Source: JAICXG01 sp036494545
Lineage (GTDB): Bacteria > Verrucomicrobiota > Verrucomicrobiia > Chthoniobacterales > UBA10450
Direction: 5' to 3'
Assembly (NCBI GenBank): GCA_036494545.1
Contig: DASXOB010000007.1
Coordinates: 248,001 to 312,000 of the forward strand
Length of the DNA: 64,000 bases
Positions 51,218 to 60,832 of this stretch are shown here, in pieces. Every line of letters begins with the position of its first letter. Within the stretch, counting starts at the first letter, position 1. Position numbers and translations under genes: made by a program. The notes under the pieces were generated by a model. That model was not told where the DNA came from. It searched no databases and saw only the letters and a program-made list of their open reading frames with translations.

Positions 51218-54124
51218 TCACTGGTTTGTGCCATCCGACACGAAGGTAGCCGCGAGTTTTTGGAAACGTGGGTCGTTCCTGAGCGGATCGAACATCGGAT
51301 CGAGTCTGAGGAGTGCAGGTGTGAGCGGTAAGCGTGCTGCGAGTGCGCCCTCGGACGGTATCGAGAGTAGTTTCTGCAAGGCGGCGACTGCGCGGTCTGG
51401 CTCATCCATTTGCGCGGTCACGCGAGCCAGGATTTCGATCGGAGCGGGGCCATCCACCACATCCTGCTCGAGCGGAACGACGGTCATCGCCTGCTCCGAA
51501 AGAGCGAGCGCGGCGGCTTTGTCGCCGAGGCCCGCGTTAGTCAGTGCGAGATCTCCCAGGAGAATATAGTTATCTGGCTGTTCCTTGAGGAACGGCTCCA
51601 GCTCGTCCCGCGCCTCTCGCCAACTCTCATGGGCGGCTACGTGGTCGCCAGCGACTTCCTGGGCCCAGCCTAACCAAAAGCGCAGCTCGCCAATGTTATA
51701 ACCCAGGGTGGGATCAGGCTGGGAAAGCATCTCCTTTAGCCGGGGAATCATTTGGTCAGGGTGGCGCTCCAGGATCGCCTGGTAAACCTGTATTTCCAAG
51801 GCTCCGGTGTCGTCGGCAGGAGGGCGCAATGGAGCGAGAAGGGCAGCCGCTCTCGGCAGGTCGCCTTCCGCCTGTGCGATAGCCGCCTCTTCCGCAAGGG
51901 TATCCAAGTCGTCCGGCGTGATATCAAGTACCTGATCGAACTTTCGCACCGCGTCGGGGAAACGGCGAACTATCATGTAGGATTGGGCGTGTTGGGTGAG
52001 AAGGGAAGCGTTGCGTGGATCGAGTCGCTCAGCTTCGTTGAAGTAGGACTCGCTCCGGTCCCACTGGCCTCGCCGACGCGTCACATAAGCTAGAGATTCA
52101 GGTATCAGACTGCTATTCGGCAGGAACTGACGTGCCTGCTCAAAGTAACGCACGGCGGAATCATAGTCCTTGAGACAGGCGTAGTAGTAATATCCCTTGG
52201 CCACGATGGCTTCGCCGAGGTTGGGCTGCAGTGCTAGCGCAGCTTGAGCCGCCTGCCCGGTCTCCTCGCGAAGGGCCACCGTCGGTTGCAGAGAGAGGGT
52301 AAGGTAACCCAGCGCATCGACGTATGAAAGCAATGCCCAACTAAGAGCAAACTTTGGGTCCAATCGAACCGCTTCTCGAAGATACTTTTGCGCACTAAGA
52401 GTGTTAGCGGGCGAGTTTCCCGTTTTCAATGTGTAAGCCAAACCACGCAGGTAGGCATCGTAGGCTTCGGGATTGTCTGTTGGCCTCGCGGCGATGACCT
52501 GTTCCTCCTGCCCGGTAAGTTTCGCCCGTAACTGGTCAGCGATAGCTTTGGCCACTTCACTTTCGACAAAAAAGATATCGGTCAGTTTGCGATCAAAGGT
52601 TTCTGCCCAAAGGTGGGAATCATTCGCGGCCCTGATCAGTTGCACATTCACGCGCACCTGATCGCTTGTTTTCTGGACACTGCCTTCCAGGAGATTCGCG
52701 ACACCGAGTTGCCTCGCAATCTCGGATAAATTCTGGGACGTGTTCTTATAACGCTCGGTCGATGTGCGCGAGATCACTTTGAGATCCGCGATCTTTGAAA
52801 GCCGGGTAAGAATTTCATCCTGAATCCCATCGGCAAAGTAGGCATTGGATTTTTCTTCGCTTAGATTTTCAAAGGGTAGGACGGCAATCGATTTTTCCTT
52901 GGGTGATGGCGTGGGGGTGACGCGGAACAACAAATAAGCAAAAGCCGCGATGACCAGCATCGCTACCGACAGACTCACTAGCGCGAGCGGCTTATGACGC
53001 TTGATTTGGCTTATGATAAGTCTGGGACGGAGCGAGGTTTTGGTTTCCAGGTCGCCTTTGAGTTTACGGAGCTCGCTAAGCATCTCCTTGCTCGTTTGGT
53101 AACGTTTATCGCTGTTCTTGCGTAAAGCCGTTTCAAGGATGGATTCGAGGGCGAGTGGAACATCCGATACCACGCCGGATAAAGGCGGCGGCTCCGTCGT
53201 TAGGATAGCGGCAATGCAATCGCCCGGCGTCTGGCCCAGGAACGGAGGAATTCCCGCCACCATTTCGTAAAGCACGACACCCATGCTCCAAATGTCCGAG
53301 CGCGCATCCGCCTTTTGCCCGCGGGCCTGTTCCGGAGACATATAACGTCCCGTCCCTAGTACCAACCCCGGCCGCGTTTGCAGCGCCGTCGTTGGCTCGA
53401 ACTCTTCACCGTCCAATGCCGGACTTTGTTCAATAAGTTTGGCAATCCCGAAGTCGAGCACCTTCACATATCCATCCGGTCGCAGCATAATGTTCTCCGG
53501 TTTGATGTCGCGGTGCACAACCCCGGCTTCGTGGGCCGCCGCCAGGGCTGAGGCCACTTGCACGGCGATTTCAATCGCTGCGTGCAGATTCATCCTTCCG
53601 CTAGCAAGGGCTGCGCGCAGAGTCATACCTTCGATGAACTCCGTCGCAATGAAGTGCCGGCCTGCCTCCACCCCGATTTCGTAAACGGTGAGGATGTTGG
53701 GATGATTTAAGGCCGAGGCGCTGCGCGCTTCATTCTTGAACCGGCTCAACTGCGTCTCGTCTGCCGTCAAATGCTGCGGGAGAAGCTTGAGCGCGGCTTT
53801 GCGGCCGAGCTGCTCGTCGTGCGCAAGATAAACCTCACCCATTCCACCGAGACCGATGAGTGAGTCGATGCGGTAATGACCGATCAGTTCTCCAATCAAC
53901 GCGTCAGTCCTATCGCTAACCAGAAGCTCGGGAGCGACCTCAAAGGCTGGCAACTCAATGAATGTCTGCGTCCGCTCGTGTGAGTTGAGCAGAGACTTCA
54001 CTTCGCGGCACAAGCCGTCGTCGCCGTCGCAGGCCTCATCGAGAAATGCCGTCCACTCCTCGGGCGCACGTTCGATGGCAGAGTGAAAGAGATCGTTGAC
54101 CCGCTGCCAACGCTCCGCGTTCAT
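51218..54124 (-). CDS. Ser/Thr protein kinase with FlgO-like and TPR domains
   Basis: 968 residues. Kinase domain about 84-350: Gly loop LIGLGGMGEVYLA, K113 in ALKLL, catalytic HRD (204-206) in VVHRDIKPEN, DFG (224-226). One transmembrane helix follows (ALVSLSVAMLVIAAFAYLLF), then a periplasmic FlgO/TolB-N-like segment starting SIAVLPFENLSEEKSN, then about ten TPR units to the end. Probably a membrane sensor kinase. The ATG overlaps the upstream ECF sigma stop by four bases. No exact 9-mer copy in 2.9 kb. Confidence 0.93.
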   Translation of the reverse strand: MNAERWQRVNDLFHSAIERAPEEWTAFLDEACDGDDGLCREVKSLLNSHERTQTFIELPAFEVAPELLVSDRTDALIGELIGHYRIDSLIGLGGMGEVYLAHDEQLGRKAALKLLPQHLTADETQLSRFKNEARSASALNHPNILTVYEIGVEAGRHFIATEFIEGMTLRAALASGRMNLHAAIEIAVQVASALAAAHEAGVVHRDIKPENIMLRPDGYVKVLDFGIAKLIEQSPALDGEEFEPTTALQTRPGLVLGTGRYMSPEQARGQKADARSDIWSMGVVLYEMVAGIPPFLGQTPGDCIAAILTTEPPPLSGVVSDVPLALESILETALRKNSDKRYQTSKEMLSELRKLKGDLETKTSLRPRLIISQIKRHKPLALVSLSVAMLVIAAFAYLLFRVTPTPSPKEKSIAVLPFENLSEEKSNAYFADGIQDEILTRLSKIADLKVISRTSTERYKNTSQNLSEIARQLGVANLLEGSVQKTSDQVRVNVQLIRAANDSHLWAETFDRKLTDIFFVESEVAKAIADQLRAKLTGQEEQVIAARPTDNPEAYDAYLRGLAYTLKTGNSPANTLSAQKYLREAVRLDPKFALSWALLSYVDALGYLTLSLQPTVALREETGQAAQAALALQPNLGEAIVAKGYYYYACLKDYDSAVRYFEQARQFLPNSSLIPESLAYVTRRRGQWDRSESYFNEAERLDPRNASLLTQHAQSYMIVRRFPDAVRKFDQVLDITPDDLDTLAEEAAIAQAEGDLPRAAALLAPLRPPADDTGALEIQVYQAILERHPDQMIPRLKEMLSQPDPTLGYNIGELRFWLGWAQEVAGDHVAAHESWREARDELEPFLKEQPDNYILLGDLALTNAGLGDKAAALALSEQAMTVVPLEQDVVDGPAPIEILARVTAQMDEPDRAVAALQKLLSIPSEGALAARLPLTPALLRLDPMFDPLRNDPRFQKLAATFVSDGTNQ

Positions 54125-54705
54125 CCGCTTTCTTCCTCACTCAGCGCACGGTAAAGCCAGGCCTTTGCCATGGTCCATTCACGCTCCACAGTTCGCGGAG
54201 AGAGTTTAAGAAATTCAGCAGTCTCCTCGACCGTCAAACCCCCGAAATAGCGCAACTCAACAATCTGACTCTTGCGCAGGTCCTGTGCAGCCAGTCCTTC
54301 CAATGCTTCATCGAGGGCTAACAATTCCTCCGACCGCGCTGCGGTCACGAGCGCAGCTTCATCGAGAGTTATTTTCAGCGCGCCACCTCCGCGCTTGAGC
54401 GAATGGTGTGCGCGCGCGTGGTCAACCATGATCCGCCGCATTAACTGCGCCGCGGCCGCGACAAAGTGGTTCCGGTTCTGCCAGAGCGGCTTGGTGCTAT
54501 CGACCAGTCTTAGGTAGGCTTCGTTAAGGATCGCGGTGGTTTGCAGTGTATGACCGGCGCGCTCCCGGCTCATGTAATGGTGCGCCAGCCGGTGCAATTC
54601 GGGTTGCACCAATGCAAACAACTTCTCCAGCGCTCCCTCATCTCCTCCGCTCCAGTCACCGAGCAATTGGGTGACCTCTTGTCGCGTGGATGAGGGCATC
54701 GTCAT
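54121..54705 (-). CDS. ECF sigma factor, PF07638 type
   Basis: 194 residues. N-terminal region 2 has EVTQLLGDWSGGDEGALEKLFALVQPELHRLAHHYM and ILNEAYLRLVD; region 4 has LRKSQIVELRYFGGLTVEETAEFLKLSPRTVEREWTMAKAWL. This is the ECF family often next to TPR Ser/Thr kinases in Acidobacteria, Verrucomicrobia and Planctomycetes. Coupled to the kinase through a 4-bp overlap, so the two likely form a phosphorylation-controlled switch. Divergent from two secreted proteins that are candidate targets. Confidence 0.93.
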   Translation of the reverse strand: MTMPSSTRQEVTQLLGDWSGGDEGALEKLFALVQPELHRLAHHYMSRERAGHTLQTTAILNEAYLRLVDSTKPLWQNRNHFVAAAAQLMRRIMVDHARAHHSLKRGGGALKITLDEAALVTAARSEELLALDEALEGLAAQDLRKSQIVELRYFGGLTVEETAEFLKLSPRTVEREWTMAKAWLYRALSEEESG

Positions 54706-54898
54706 AAAGGCTACTCGACGCCGGAAACCCTAACACGAGCGGGCGATTAATACAGCACAGCCCGAGGCGGTTAGAAAAAAAGACGCGCAGTCGTGGCGGG
54801 TTCCAGATCGGCTTTCCGCTTTCCCACATACAACCGCCACGAAATCAACGTGCCGGGTAAACCAAAAAGAAAATCAAAACTTAGAAGGAACTAAACCA

Positions 54899-55735
54899 AT
54901 GAAAACTACACAATCAGTAACCAACTCAATCATGGTCGCTTTGGGCCTGCTGTCGACGCTCGTCGCAGTTAGCCCAACTGCGCAGGCGCAGGACGCCTCC
55001 GTGCCGGCCGTGTTTCAAGCGGCCGGACCAACCGCCGCCTCGATTCAAAGCTCGGTCGATGCTTTCCGTACCGCTTTGGGCGATCCCAACAACGCCAATA
55101 ATCCAGGCCCGCTCCCAACCGGACGCCGCGAGATCAACTGGGACGGCGGCGATCCCGCCATCCTCGATACGACAGCCCCGGTCACGCCGTTCAACGTGTT
55201 TTTGAACACCCGCGGTAGCCAGTTCACCACACCCGGCGCCGGCCTCTCGCAGGCTCCGCCCTCAGGTGGACCCGAGGGCGGCCTGGCTGTGCTCTTCAAT
55301 AACGATACCTACGGCACGATCTTCAAAACCTTCAGCCCATCGCGGTTGTTCACTCCGGTCGGAAGCAACATTACCGACGCTGTGTTCTTCATTCCGGGTG
55401 GCAATGGGGCCGTCCAGGCAACAGTTAGAGGGTTTGGCGCGGTCTTCACAGACGTTGATCAGCCAGATGGCGGCATATCTGGCAAGCGGGGAAACAAGGC
55501 GAGCACGCTCATTGAGTACTTCGACCAGGACGGCAAGCAGCTCTTCCGCAGTTTCGTTCCGGCCTCAGCGGGGGATGGCAACCTGTCCTTCTTTGGCATC
55601 GTGTTCGACGACGCACGCATCGCGTCGGTCCACATTAAGGCTGGCAGCGTCGCCCCGGGCCCGAACGACGACGAGCGCCATGACATCGTGATGATGGATG
55701 ATTTCATCTACGGCGAGCCACAGCCCCTTCAATAA
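54899..55735 (+). CDS. Secreted hypothetical protein, 278 aa
   Basis: Signal peptide (IMVALGLLSTLVAVSPTAQA) and a beta-rich mature part: NWDGGDPAILDTTAPVTPF, FNNDTYGTIFKTFSPSRLFTPVGSN, VRGFGAVFTDVDQP and FFGIVFDDARIASVHIKAG. The general pattern is that of surface or PEP-CTERM-like secreted proteins, but no sorting signal is visible at the C-terminus. Start ATG 54899 has AAGGA nine bases upstream, a good site. It is divergent from the sigma/kinase pair and 122 bases before another secreted protein. Function unknown. Confidence 0.75.
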   Translation: MKTTQSVTNSIMVALGLLSTLVAVSPTAQAQDASVPAVFQAAGPTAASIQSSVDAFRTALGDPNNANNPGPLPTGRREINWDGGDPAILDTTAPVTPFNVFLNTRGSQFTTPGAGLSQAPPSGGPEGGLAVLFNNDTYGTIFKTFSPSRLFTPVGSNITDAVFFIPGGNGAVQATVRGFGAVFTDVDQPDGGISGKRGNKASTLIEYFDQDGKQLFRSFVPASAGDGNLSFFGIVFDDARIASVHIKAGSVAPGPNDDERHDIVMMDDFIYGEPQPLQ

Positions 55736-55857
55736 TACCTAACGAGGATAAGATGAGCTGCCGGGGTAACAAGCATAAGCAGAGTGGATTCCGCTCGGTC
55801 GCTGTGCCTCGGCAGCGTCATCACTAACAAAGACTTAACTCAGCACAGAAAACCAAA

Positions 55858-57600
55858 ATGAAAGCCAAACGCAAGCATAAATTCGTAGTCAAAAGCCTGT
55901 CACTCCTATCACGGGAATCGCTCTTTGCGAACCGTCTTCAGTCAGTCAGCGCCCTGCTGGCGTTCGTTCTTGCCACAACAACCAGCAGCTTTGCCGGAAG
56001 TGCAACCTGGGAGGCTCGGCCGGCCACCGGTAACTGGAGCACCCCGACTAACTGGACACCGGCGACTTCCCCTAACGGTCCGAATGACATTGCAACCTTC
56101 GCAACCTCGCGGATGAGATCTGTCGCACCGGAAGGCGCTACAGAGGTTAATAGCATCGTCTTCAACCCGGGTGCGAGTCAGTTCACGATCGCGCTTCTTA
56201 CGACAACCTTGACCATCAGCGGCACGGGAGTTACGAATAACTCGGGCGTCAACCAAAACTTTGCTCCTGGCCCGGGCGAGATCGACTTCACGAACAGCGC
56301 GACGGCGGGCGGTTCCGATGTCGTCTTCACCAACGCTGGTAATGTGCAATTCTTCAATACCTCGACCGCAGGCAACGCTACTTTCACCAACAATGGCGCG
56401 GTGAAATTCTTCGATAACTCGACGGCCGGCGATGTTACCTTAAGCAACAACGCCGAGGTCCTATTCCAATCCAGTTCGACCGCGGGCAATGGCACCATCA
56501 CTAACACTGGGGGCGGCACCGTAATATTCTCCAACGGCACACCCACTGCTGGCAATGCTACCTTTACCAACACTGGCGGCGCAGTTAGCGGAGAAGGTGG
56601 CGGATTCATCATATTCAACTCCCTAAACGAGATGACGGGTACCGCTGGCAATGCCACCTTTATCAACAACGGCGGTGCGGTCGGCGGCGCAATCCCCGGC
56701 GAAACGTTATTCAATCCCGGCGACGCGGGCGACGCCACGCTGATCGCCAACGGAGGTCTGGGTGGAGGCGGTGGCGGCTTGATCGTGTTTTCTTCCGCTG
56801 GCGGCGTTTCCACGGGTGGCACGGCGCGGGTGGAGGTTTTCGGCAACGGCAACCTTGATATAAGTCAGCAAAACGCTTCGGGTCTGACGACCGGCTCGAT
56901 CGAAGGAGATGGTCTGATCTTTCTCGGAGCGAATAACCTTGCGGTGGGCGCCAATAACCTTAGCACGACCTTTTCCGGCCTGCTCCAGGATGGCGGGATT
57001 AGTCACCACACAGGCGGGTCACTAACGAAGACCGGAACGGGCACGCTGACGTTGAGCGGAGCTAATACCTATACTGGCGGCACCACGGTGAGCGCCGGCA
57101 CCTTATTAGTCAGCAACAGGAGTGGTTCTGGAACCGGCACTGGCGCTGTAAAAGTTAACGCCGGCACAATAGGTGGCAGCGGAGTTATCACCGGCCCAGT
57201 GACAATCGGCACTGGGAGCGGCGCAGGAGCTATCCTCGCTCCGGCGGCAGGAACCAGGAAGCAAGCCACGCTTACAAGCCAAGGTGCACTTACCTTTAAC
57301 GCCAACGCTACCTATAACTATAGCTTCAAGGCCAAGAGCAATAAAACCCGGGCAGATCAAGTAGTCGCGATGGGAGTAACGATCAAAGCCGGGGCGACCT
57401 TTGTCACCCAGGGAACAATCCAGGGCGTACTACACCCAGGGCTGGTTCTAATCGTGATCAGCAATGCGTCGGCGACACCAATCAACGGCACTTTTAACAA
57501 CTTGTCCGACGGTGCGATTCTAACCGTGAACGGAACCAACTTCCAAGCCAACTACGAAGGCGGCGACGGCAACGATTTGACGCTGACTGTAGTGCCATAG
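55858..57600 (+). CDS. Autotransporter-type strand-repeat protein, no barrel
   Basis: 580 residues. After a basic leader and signal peptide (LQSVSALLAFVLATTTSSFAG) comes NWSTPTNWTPATSPNGPND, then about seven imperfect repeats built on AGNATFTNNG, and finally the PF12951 signature SLTKTGTGTLTLSGANTYTGGTTVSAGTL. The last 100 residues are strand-rich. There is no C-terminal outer-membrane beta-barrel, so it is not a classical autotransporter; the surface route is unknown. Probably an extracellular adhesive or matrix protein. No 9-mer copies. Confidence 0.85.
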   Translation: MKAKRKHKFVVKSLSLLSRESLFANRLQSVSALLAFVLATTTSSFAGSATWEARPATGNWSTPTNWTPATSPNGPNDIATFATSRMRSVAPEGATEVNSIVFNPGASQFTIALLTTTLTISGTGVTNNSGVNQNFAPGPGEIDFTNSATAGGSDVVFTNAGNVQFFNTSTAGNATFTNNGAVKFFDNSTAGDVTLSNNAEVLFQSSSTAGNGTITNTGGGTVIFSNGTPTAGNATFTNTGGAVSGEGGGFIIFNSLNEMTGTAGNATFINNGGAVGGAIPGETLFNPGDAGDATLIANGGLGGGGGGLIVFSSAGGVSTGGTARVEVFGNGNLDISQQNASGLTTGSIEGDGLIFLGANNLAVGANNLSTTFSGLLQDGGISHHTGGSLTKTGTGTLTLSGANTYTGGTTVSAGTLLVSNRSGSGTGTGAVKVNAGTIGGSGVITGPVTIGTGSGAGAILAPAAGTRKQATLTSQGALTFNANATYNYSFKAKSNKTRADQVVAMGVTIKAGATFVTQGTIQGVLHPGLVLIVISNASATPINGTFNNLSDGAILTVNGTNFQANYEGGDGNDLTLTVVP

Positions 57601-57661
57601 TGGTCAAGGTTCGGGGCGAATGCCGAGATAACGTCAGCCGAATGCTTCGGTAGCGCTCTCG

Positions 57662-57701
57662 CGGTAGTGGTACGATGTCAAAACCGTGCCACTACCGTTT
57701 T
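57662..57701 (+). terminator. Intrinsic terminator after strand-repeat gene
   Basis: CGGTAGTGGTAC (57662-57673) pairs with GTGCCACTACCG (57686-57697) over 12 bp with one G-T, followed by TTTT. It sits 61 bases after the stop and should end the two-gene secreted-protein transcript. Confidence 0.9.
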
Positions 57702-58263
57702 ATTCGCGCGATGCCTTCTGCGTGGGCCACGATCCAGCACGCTCGACTCCAAGCGGCGGCTACCTCAACCGTTCCGCGGCGATGCCCGCGGCTGTTGAAC
57801 GGAATCGGGAACAGTCGATTCAGCTTCTTTCACATTTGGTGTTCTGGCCGGCCACCTTCATGCCGACGGCGTTGTCGATATTACCAGCATTCAGCTGAAG
57901 CGCGCGAGTAGGTGGGACGGGGCTGATTGATAACTCGAACTCCGCTACGACGTCACGTGCGACGGATATATCAATCACGGCATACTAGTGTGACGAGATC
58001 GTTCCTGGGTACCTCGTTGCCCTAATTCGTAACGTCAATTCGAAATCGGAAGCCGTTCATATCGGCTCCCGGTGTGGTGAGATTGTTCGTTGGCGAGCCG
58101 GTGCGGTCTTACTTTAGACGCCAGGTCGCTGGAGAGCTGATCCCCCATTATTGCTAAGGCCATTGCAAGACCTCGACCAGTCGCGGTTCCAATGACCAGA
58201 GCAAGCATACTCTCACTCGCTGCACGCGTAGAAGCCCCGTGGCCGGTGCGGTCGAGTAGGTTC
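57702..58263. other. Gap without recognisable gene
   Basis: 562 bases after the terminator up to the amidase stop. Open frames of 60-78 codons exist on the plus strand but have no start context, no coding bias and no family resemblance. No repeat, RNA or promoter is evident. Confidence 0.5.
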
Positions 58264-59649
58264 TCAGTGCGTGGATTCGATCAGGCGGCCAGCGTTCAAA
58301 AGTTCCGCCTCGCTGAAGGGCCGCCCAACTAACTGCATGCTGGTGACGGGAGTACTTCCATGATGCACGGGAATCGGTATCGCGAGCGCAGGATTTCCAG
58401 CAAAATTTACCGCAACGGTATTTTGCAAGTTTATCAGTTGCGCTTCTAAGAGGTCGATTCCGAGTAGTTGCAGGCCAGTGACTGGAAGGCTCAATATGGT
58501 TCCCGCAGGATTTTCAGCCACACTCGCCACCGTGTTTTCCAAATTCGATACTCCGGCCTGGGCTTTCAAAAGGTCCAGTTTCAGGCTTGGCGGAATCTTG
58601 GGCGGAAACGTCTGAAGGGTCGGAAGGGCGATGAAATCCACCTTCTTGAAGACCTCGCGGAGTGTGCCCTGCCACCTGGTCCTTCTCGCAAGAGCTTCCC
58701 GATACGCAGTCGTGTAAGCAATGGCCCCTACGAGGAGGATCGATTTAGTCCGGGCGCTGACCCCCAGCTTATTGCTGTAATGGCGATTACTAATCCAGGC
58801 GCCGGCGGCCGCAACGGTAGTCCCATCCTTCTGGGCCTGCTCCCACTTAGCCTTGAAGGTGTCATCCAAGGCGACGACTTGAAATCGTGCCTTGGCTAGC
58901 GCTTCATCCACTGCCTGATCGATCCGACGGTCCGTTCCACTCAAGCTGAGCCGCCCAATCCTGATAACTGTGGTCGAAGGTTTGGAGGCGACGGCCGCTT
59001 CATACCGTGCGGTAAAGCCATTTTGCAAGAGATCCATTCCCCGAACTACGCCGGCGACATCCTTTGCCATCGGACCCACGGTATCGAGATGTTCCGACTC
59101 AACCGGATACACGCCCTTCAGGGACACAAGCCCGAAAGTCGTTTTTAGACCGACGATGCCACTGCACGCGGCAGGGACTCGGACGGAGCCGGCAGTATCC
59201 GTTCCAAAAGCGACGTCTGCCAGACCGCTGGCCACGGCTTCCGCTGAACCACTCGATGAACCTCCCGGGATCAACTTCCGCCAACCATCATAGGGGTTCT
59301 TCGGAGTGCCGAAATAGTCGTTAATTCCGGAGGGAGCGACCGCAAATTCACTGAGGTTTGCTTTCCCCACGATCTGGACGTTACGACGCCGGGCGATGTC
59401 CAAACATTCGGCATCGCGCGCCGCTGGCGGACTGGTTTTGGAGAGATATTCGGAACCAGCAGTGGTGACTACACCCTTCACATCGATGTTATCTTTGACC
59501 GCCAATCTCAAGCGCTGATCGTTCTTGGGGGGCGGCCAGTAGGCGATGAATGTGGGACGGAAGGAACTGCCGTTCGGCGCAGAGCATGCGCCCAAAACAA
59601 GCATCAAAGAAACGACGTGGCCCGCAATAACGCGGCAAGGACCATTCAT
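58264..59649 (-). CDS. Amidase signature family protein, lipoprotein
   Basis: 461 residues with a lipoprotein signal (VVSLMLVLGAC). Ser-cisSer-Lys triad present: Lys in LAVKDNIDVKG, cis-Ser in IPGGSSSGSAEAVASG, nucleophile Ser in GTDTAGSVRVPAAC. Unusually short after residue 350 and with an inserted hydrophobic LDLLKAQAGVSNLENTVASV segment. Hydrolyses an unknown amide outside the cytoplasm; most relatives are cytoplasmic, so the lipid anchor is notable. It is isolated: over 600 bases of gap on each side. Confidence 0.88.
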   Translation of the reverse strand: MNGPCRVIAGHVVSLMLVLGACSAPNGSSFRPTFIAYWPPPKNDQRLRLAVKDNIDVKGVVTTAGSEYLSKTSPPAARDAECLDIARRRNVQIVGKANLSEFAVAPSGINDYFGTPKNPYDGWRKLIPGGSSSGSAEAVASGLADVAFGTDTAGSVRVPAACSGIVGLKTTFGLVSLKGVYPVESEHLDTVGPMAKDVAGVVRGMDLLQNGFTARYEAAVASKPSTTVIRIGRLSLSGTDRRIDQAVDEALAKARFQVVALDDTFKAKWEQAQKDGTTVAAAGAWISNRHYSNKLGVSARTKSILLVGAIAYTTAYREALARRTRWQGTLREVFKKVDFIALPTLQTFPPKIPPSLKLDLLKAQAGVSNLENTVASVAENPAGTILSLPVTGLQLLGIDLLEAQLINLQNTVAVNFAGNPALAIPIPVHHGSTPVTSMQLVGRPFSEAELLNAGRLIESTH

Positions 59650-60090
59650 GATAGGTGCGCCATTTTAGGCCCGCCTCTTCGGCAGTCCAGCGGTTCCACG
59701 TCCGGACCGCGAAACCGCACTATCTCTTCTCCGGTTAGGTTCGCTCGGGTAAAACGCACGGGACAACAAATGAAGGCGGCCTGGGCGGCGGGCTGAATTT
59801 TTGGGTTCAGCTCCGCGCGAATAACAAGATTCCCTAACAGTTGGCGTTCGGATTAAGTCCGATCCCACTGCCGAACCAGCTACCCCCAGCCTCGAAAGCA
59901 TCATGATGGGAGGTCAGCGCGGTCTGCACCACATCCCTTTGCCCCTTTCGAACAAAATTGGGGGGAACTTTATCATTTGGCGGGTTTACCCGAGTCGCTA
60001 TCAGACCTCATCGCCGCTCCCGGCAGCTATCCTCTCTTCCCGGCTAGGCGTCCGCTGACCACGACGACATTCAACCAAAACGGCGGATTC
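59650..60090. other. Gap with possible unassigned coding relic
   Basis: Minus-strand frame here contains AELNPKIQPAAQAAFICCPVRF and RANLTGEEIVRFRGPD, which reads like protein but lacks a start and matches no family I know. Otherwise nothing is recognisable. Together with the following frameshifted gene it suggests a decayed segment. Confidence 0.3.
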
Positions 60091-60622
60091 TTACCTTCTC
60101 GTTCGTCTGTGAGTCCAACACGCACATTCTTCTCCAAGGTGCCAATCTCTTTTCCTATCTCTGGGGCATCCAATAACTTCGCAGTGGCAGATGTGAGATA
60201 CATTACTCATACCGGGCACATGAATCGGCGCTTTCTTCTCGCTCGTGAGCGAGGCATTCCAGGCTGCTGCTGCTTTTTGGAAAACCGCGCTCGGTGCGTC
60301 TTTGGACTTGGCCTTGAACTCGATCAATTGAGGATTCTGCTGGCTGGGATACTTGAACCAGCCCCATTCCACCGAGGCATAATACACACCTTGCTGATTG
60401 CCTTCAGTCGCCACTGCGGCTGACTCGAACTCCTGCCCTTGTTGGATTGTCGTCCGTGAAATGAAATCCGATCTCGGTATATTTCTTTTTCGGTTCGGGA
60501 CCGGCGAGGCTGTCGCCACTTTCCTTCTTCATGCCGGCAAGTGGCGTCCGGCTAGAAGGCCATTGGTCGATGTGTGAGCCTTGCCCGACGCTGCCACGAC
60601 GGTGTCTCTCGAGTAAAGGCAT
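60091..60622 (-). pseudogene. Frameshifted gene, family uncertain
   Basis: Two adjacent minus-strand frames continue each other. The upstream one carries EPKKKYTEIGFHFTDDN; the downstream one carries QEFESAAVATEGNQQGVYYASVEWGWF and VFQKAAAAWNAS, a coherent protein stretch. The shift falls near 60450, where the first frame degrades to SRSGD and stops. Sequencing error or real decay cannot be told apart. The segment resembles a domain I have seen in DUF4157-type proteins, but I am not sure. Confidence 0.45.
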
Positions 60623-60832
60623 GCATGGCCGTGCTTCGAATTACCCCCCAAAGCTATATAGTAAGCCGCTCGTGATGTCCTCCGCGTGATCAGCGGCACA
60701 CCACGGTTCGACCCGAAGGTAACTACACGAACCAGCACATCAATCTTAGCACAATTTATCCGTTCGCCGTAAAGGGGTGGCGCTTGAAAAATCGATACCG
60801 TCACCGATTCGTGGGCTAGCTGACTAAAACAT

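Noticed and set aside
57675..57911. Two overlapping plus-strand frames of 70-78 codons after the terminator
   Set aside because: No ribosome-binding site, no family resemblance and low coding character; they follow a strong terminator without a promoter.
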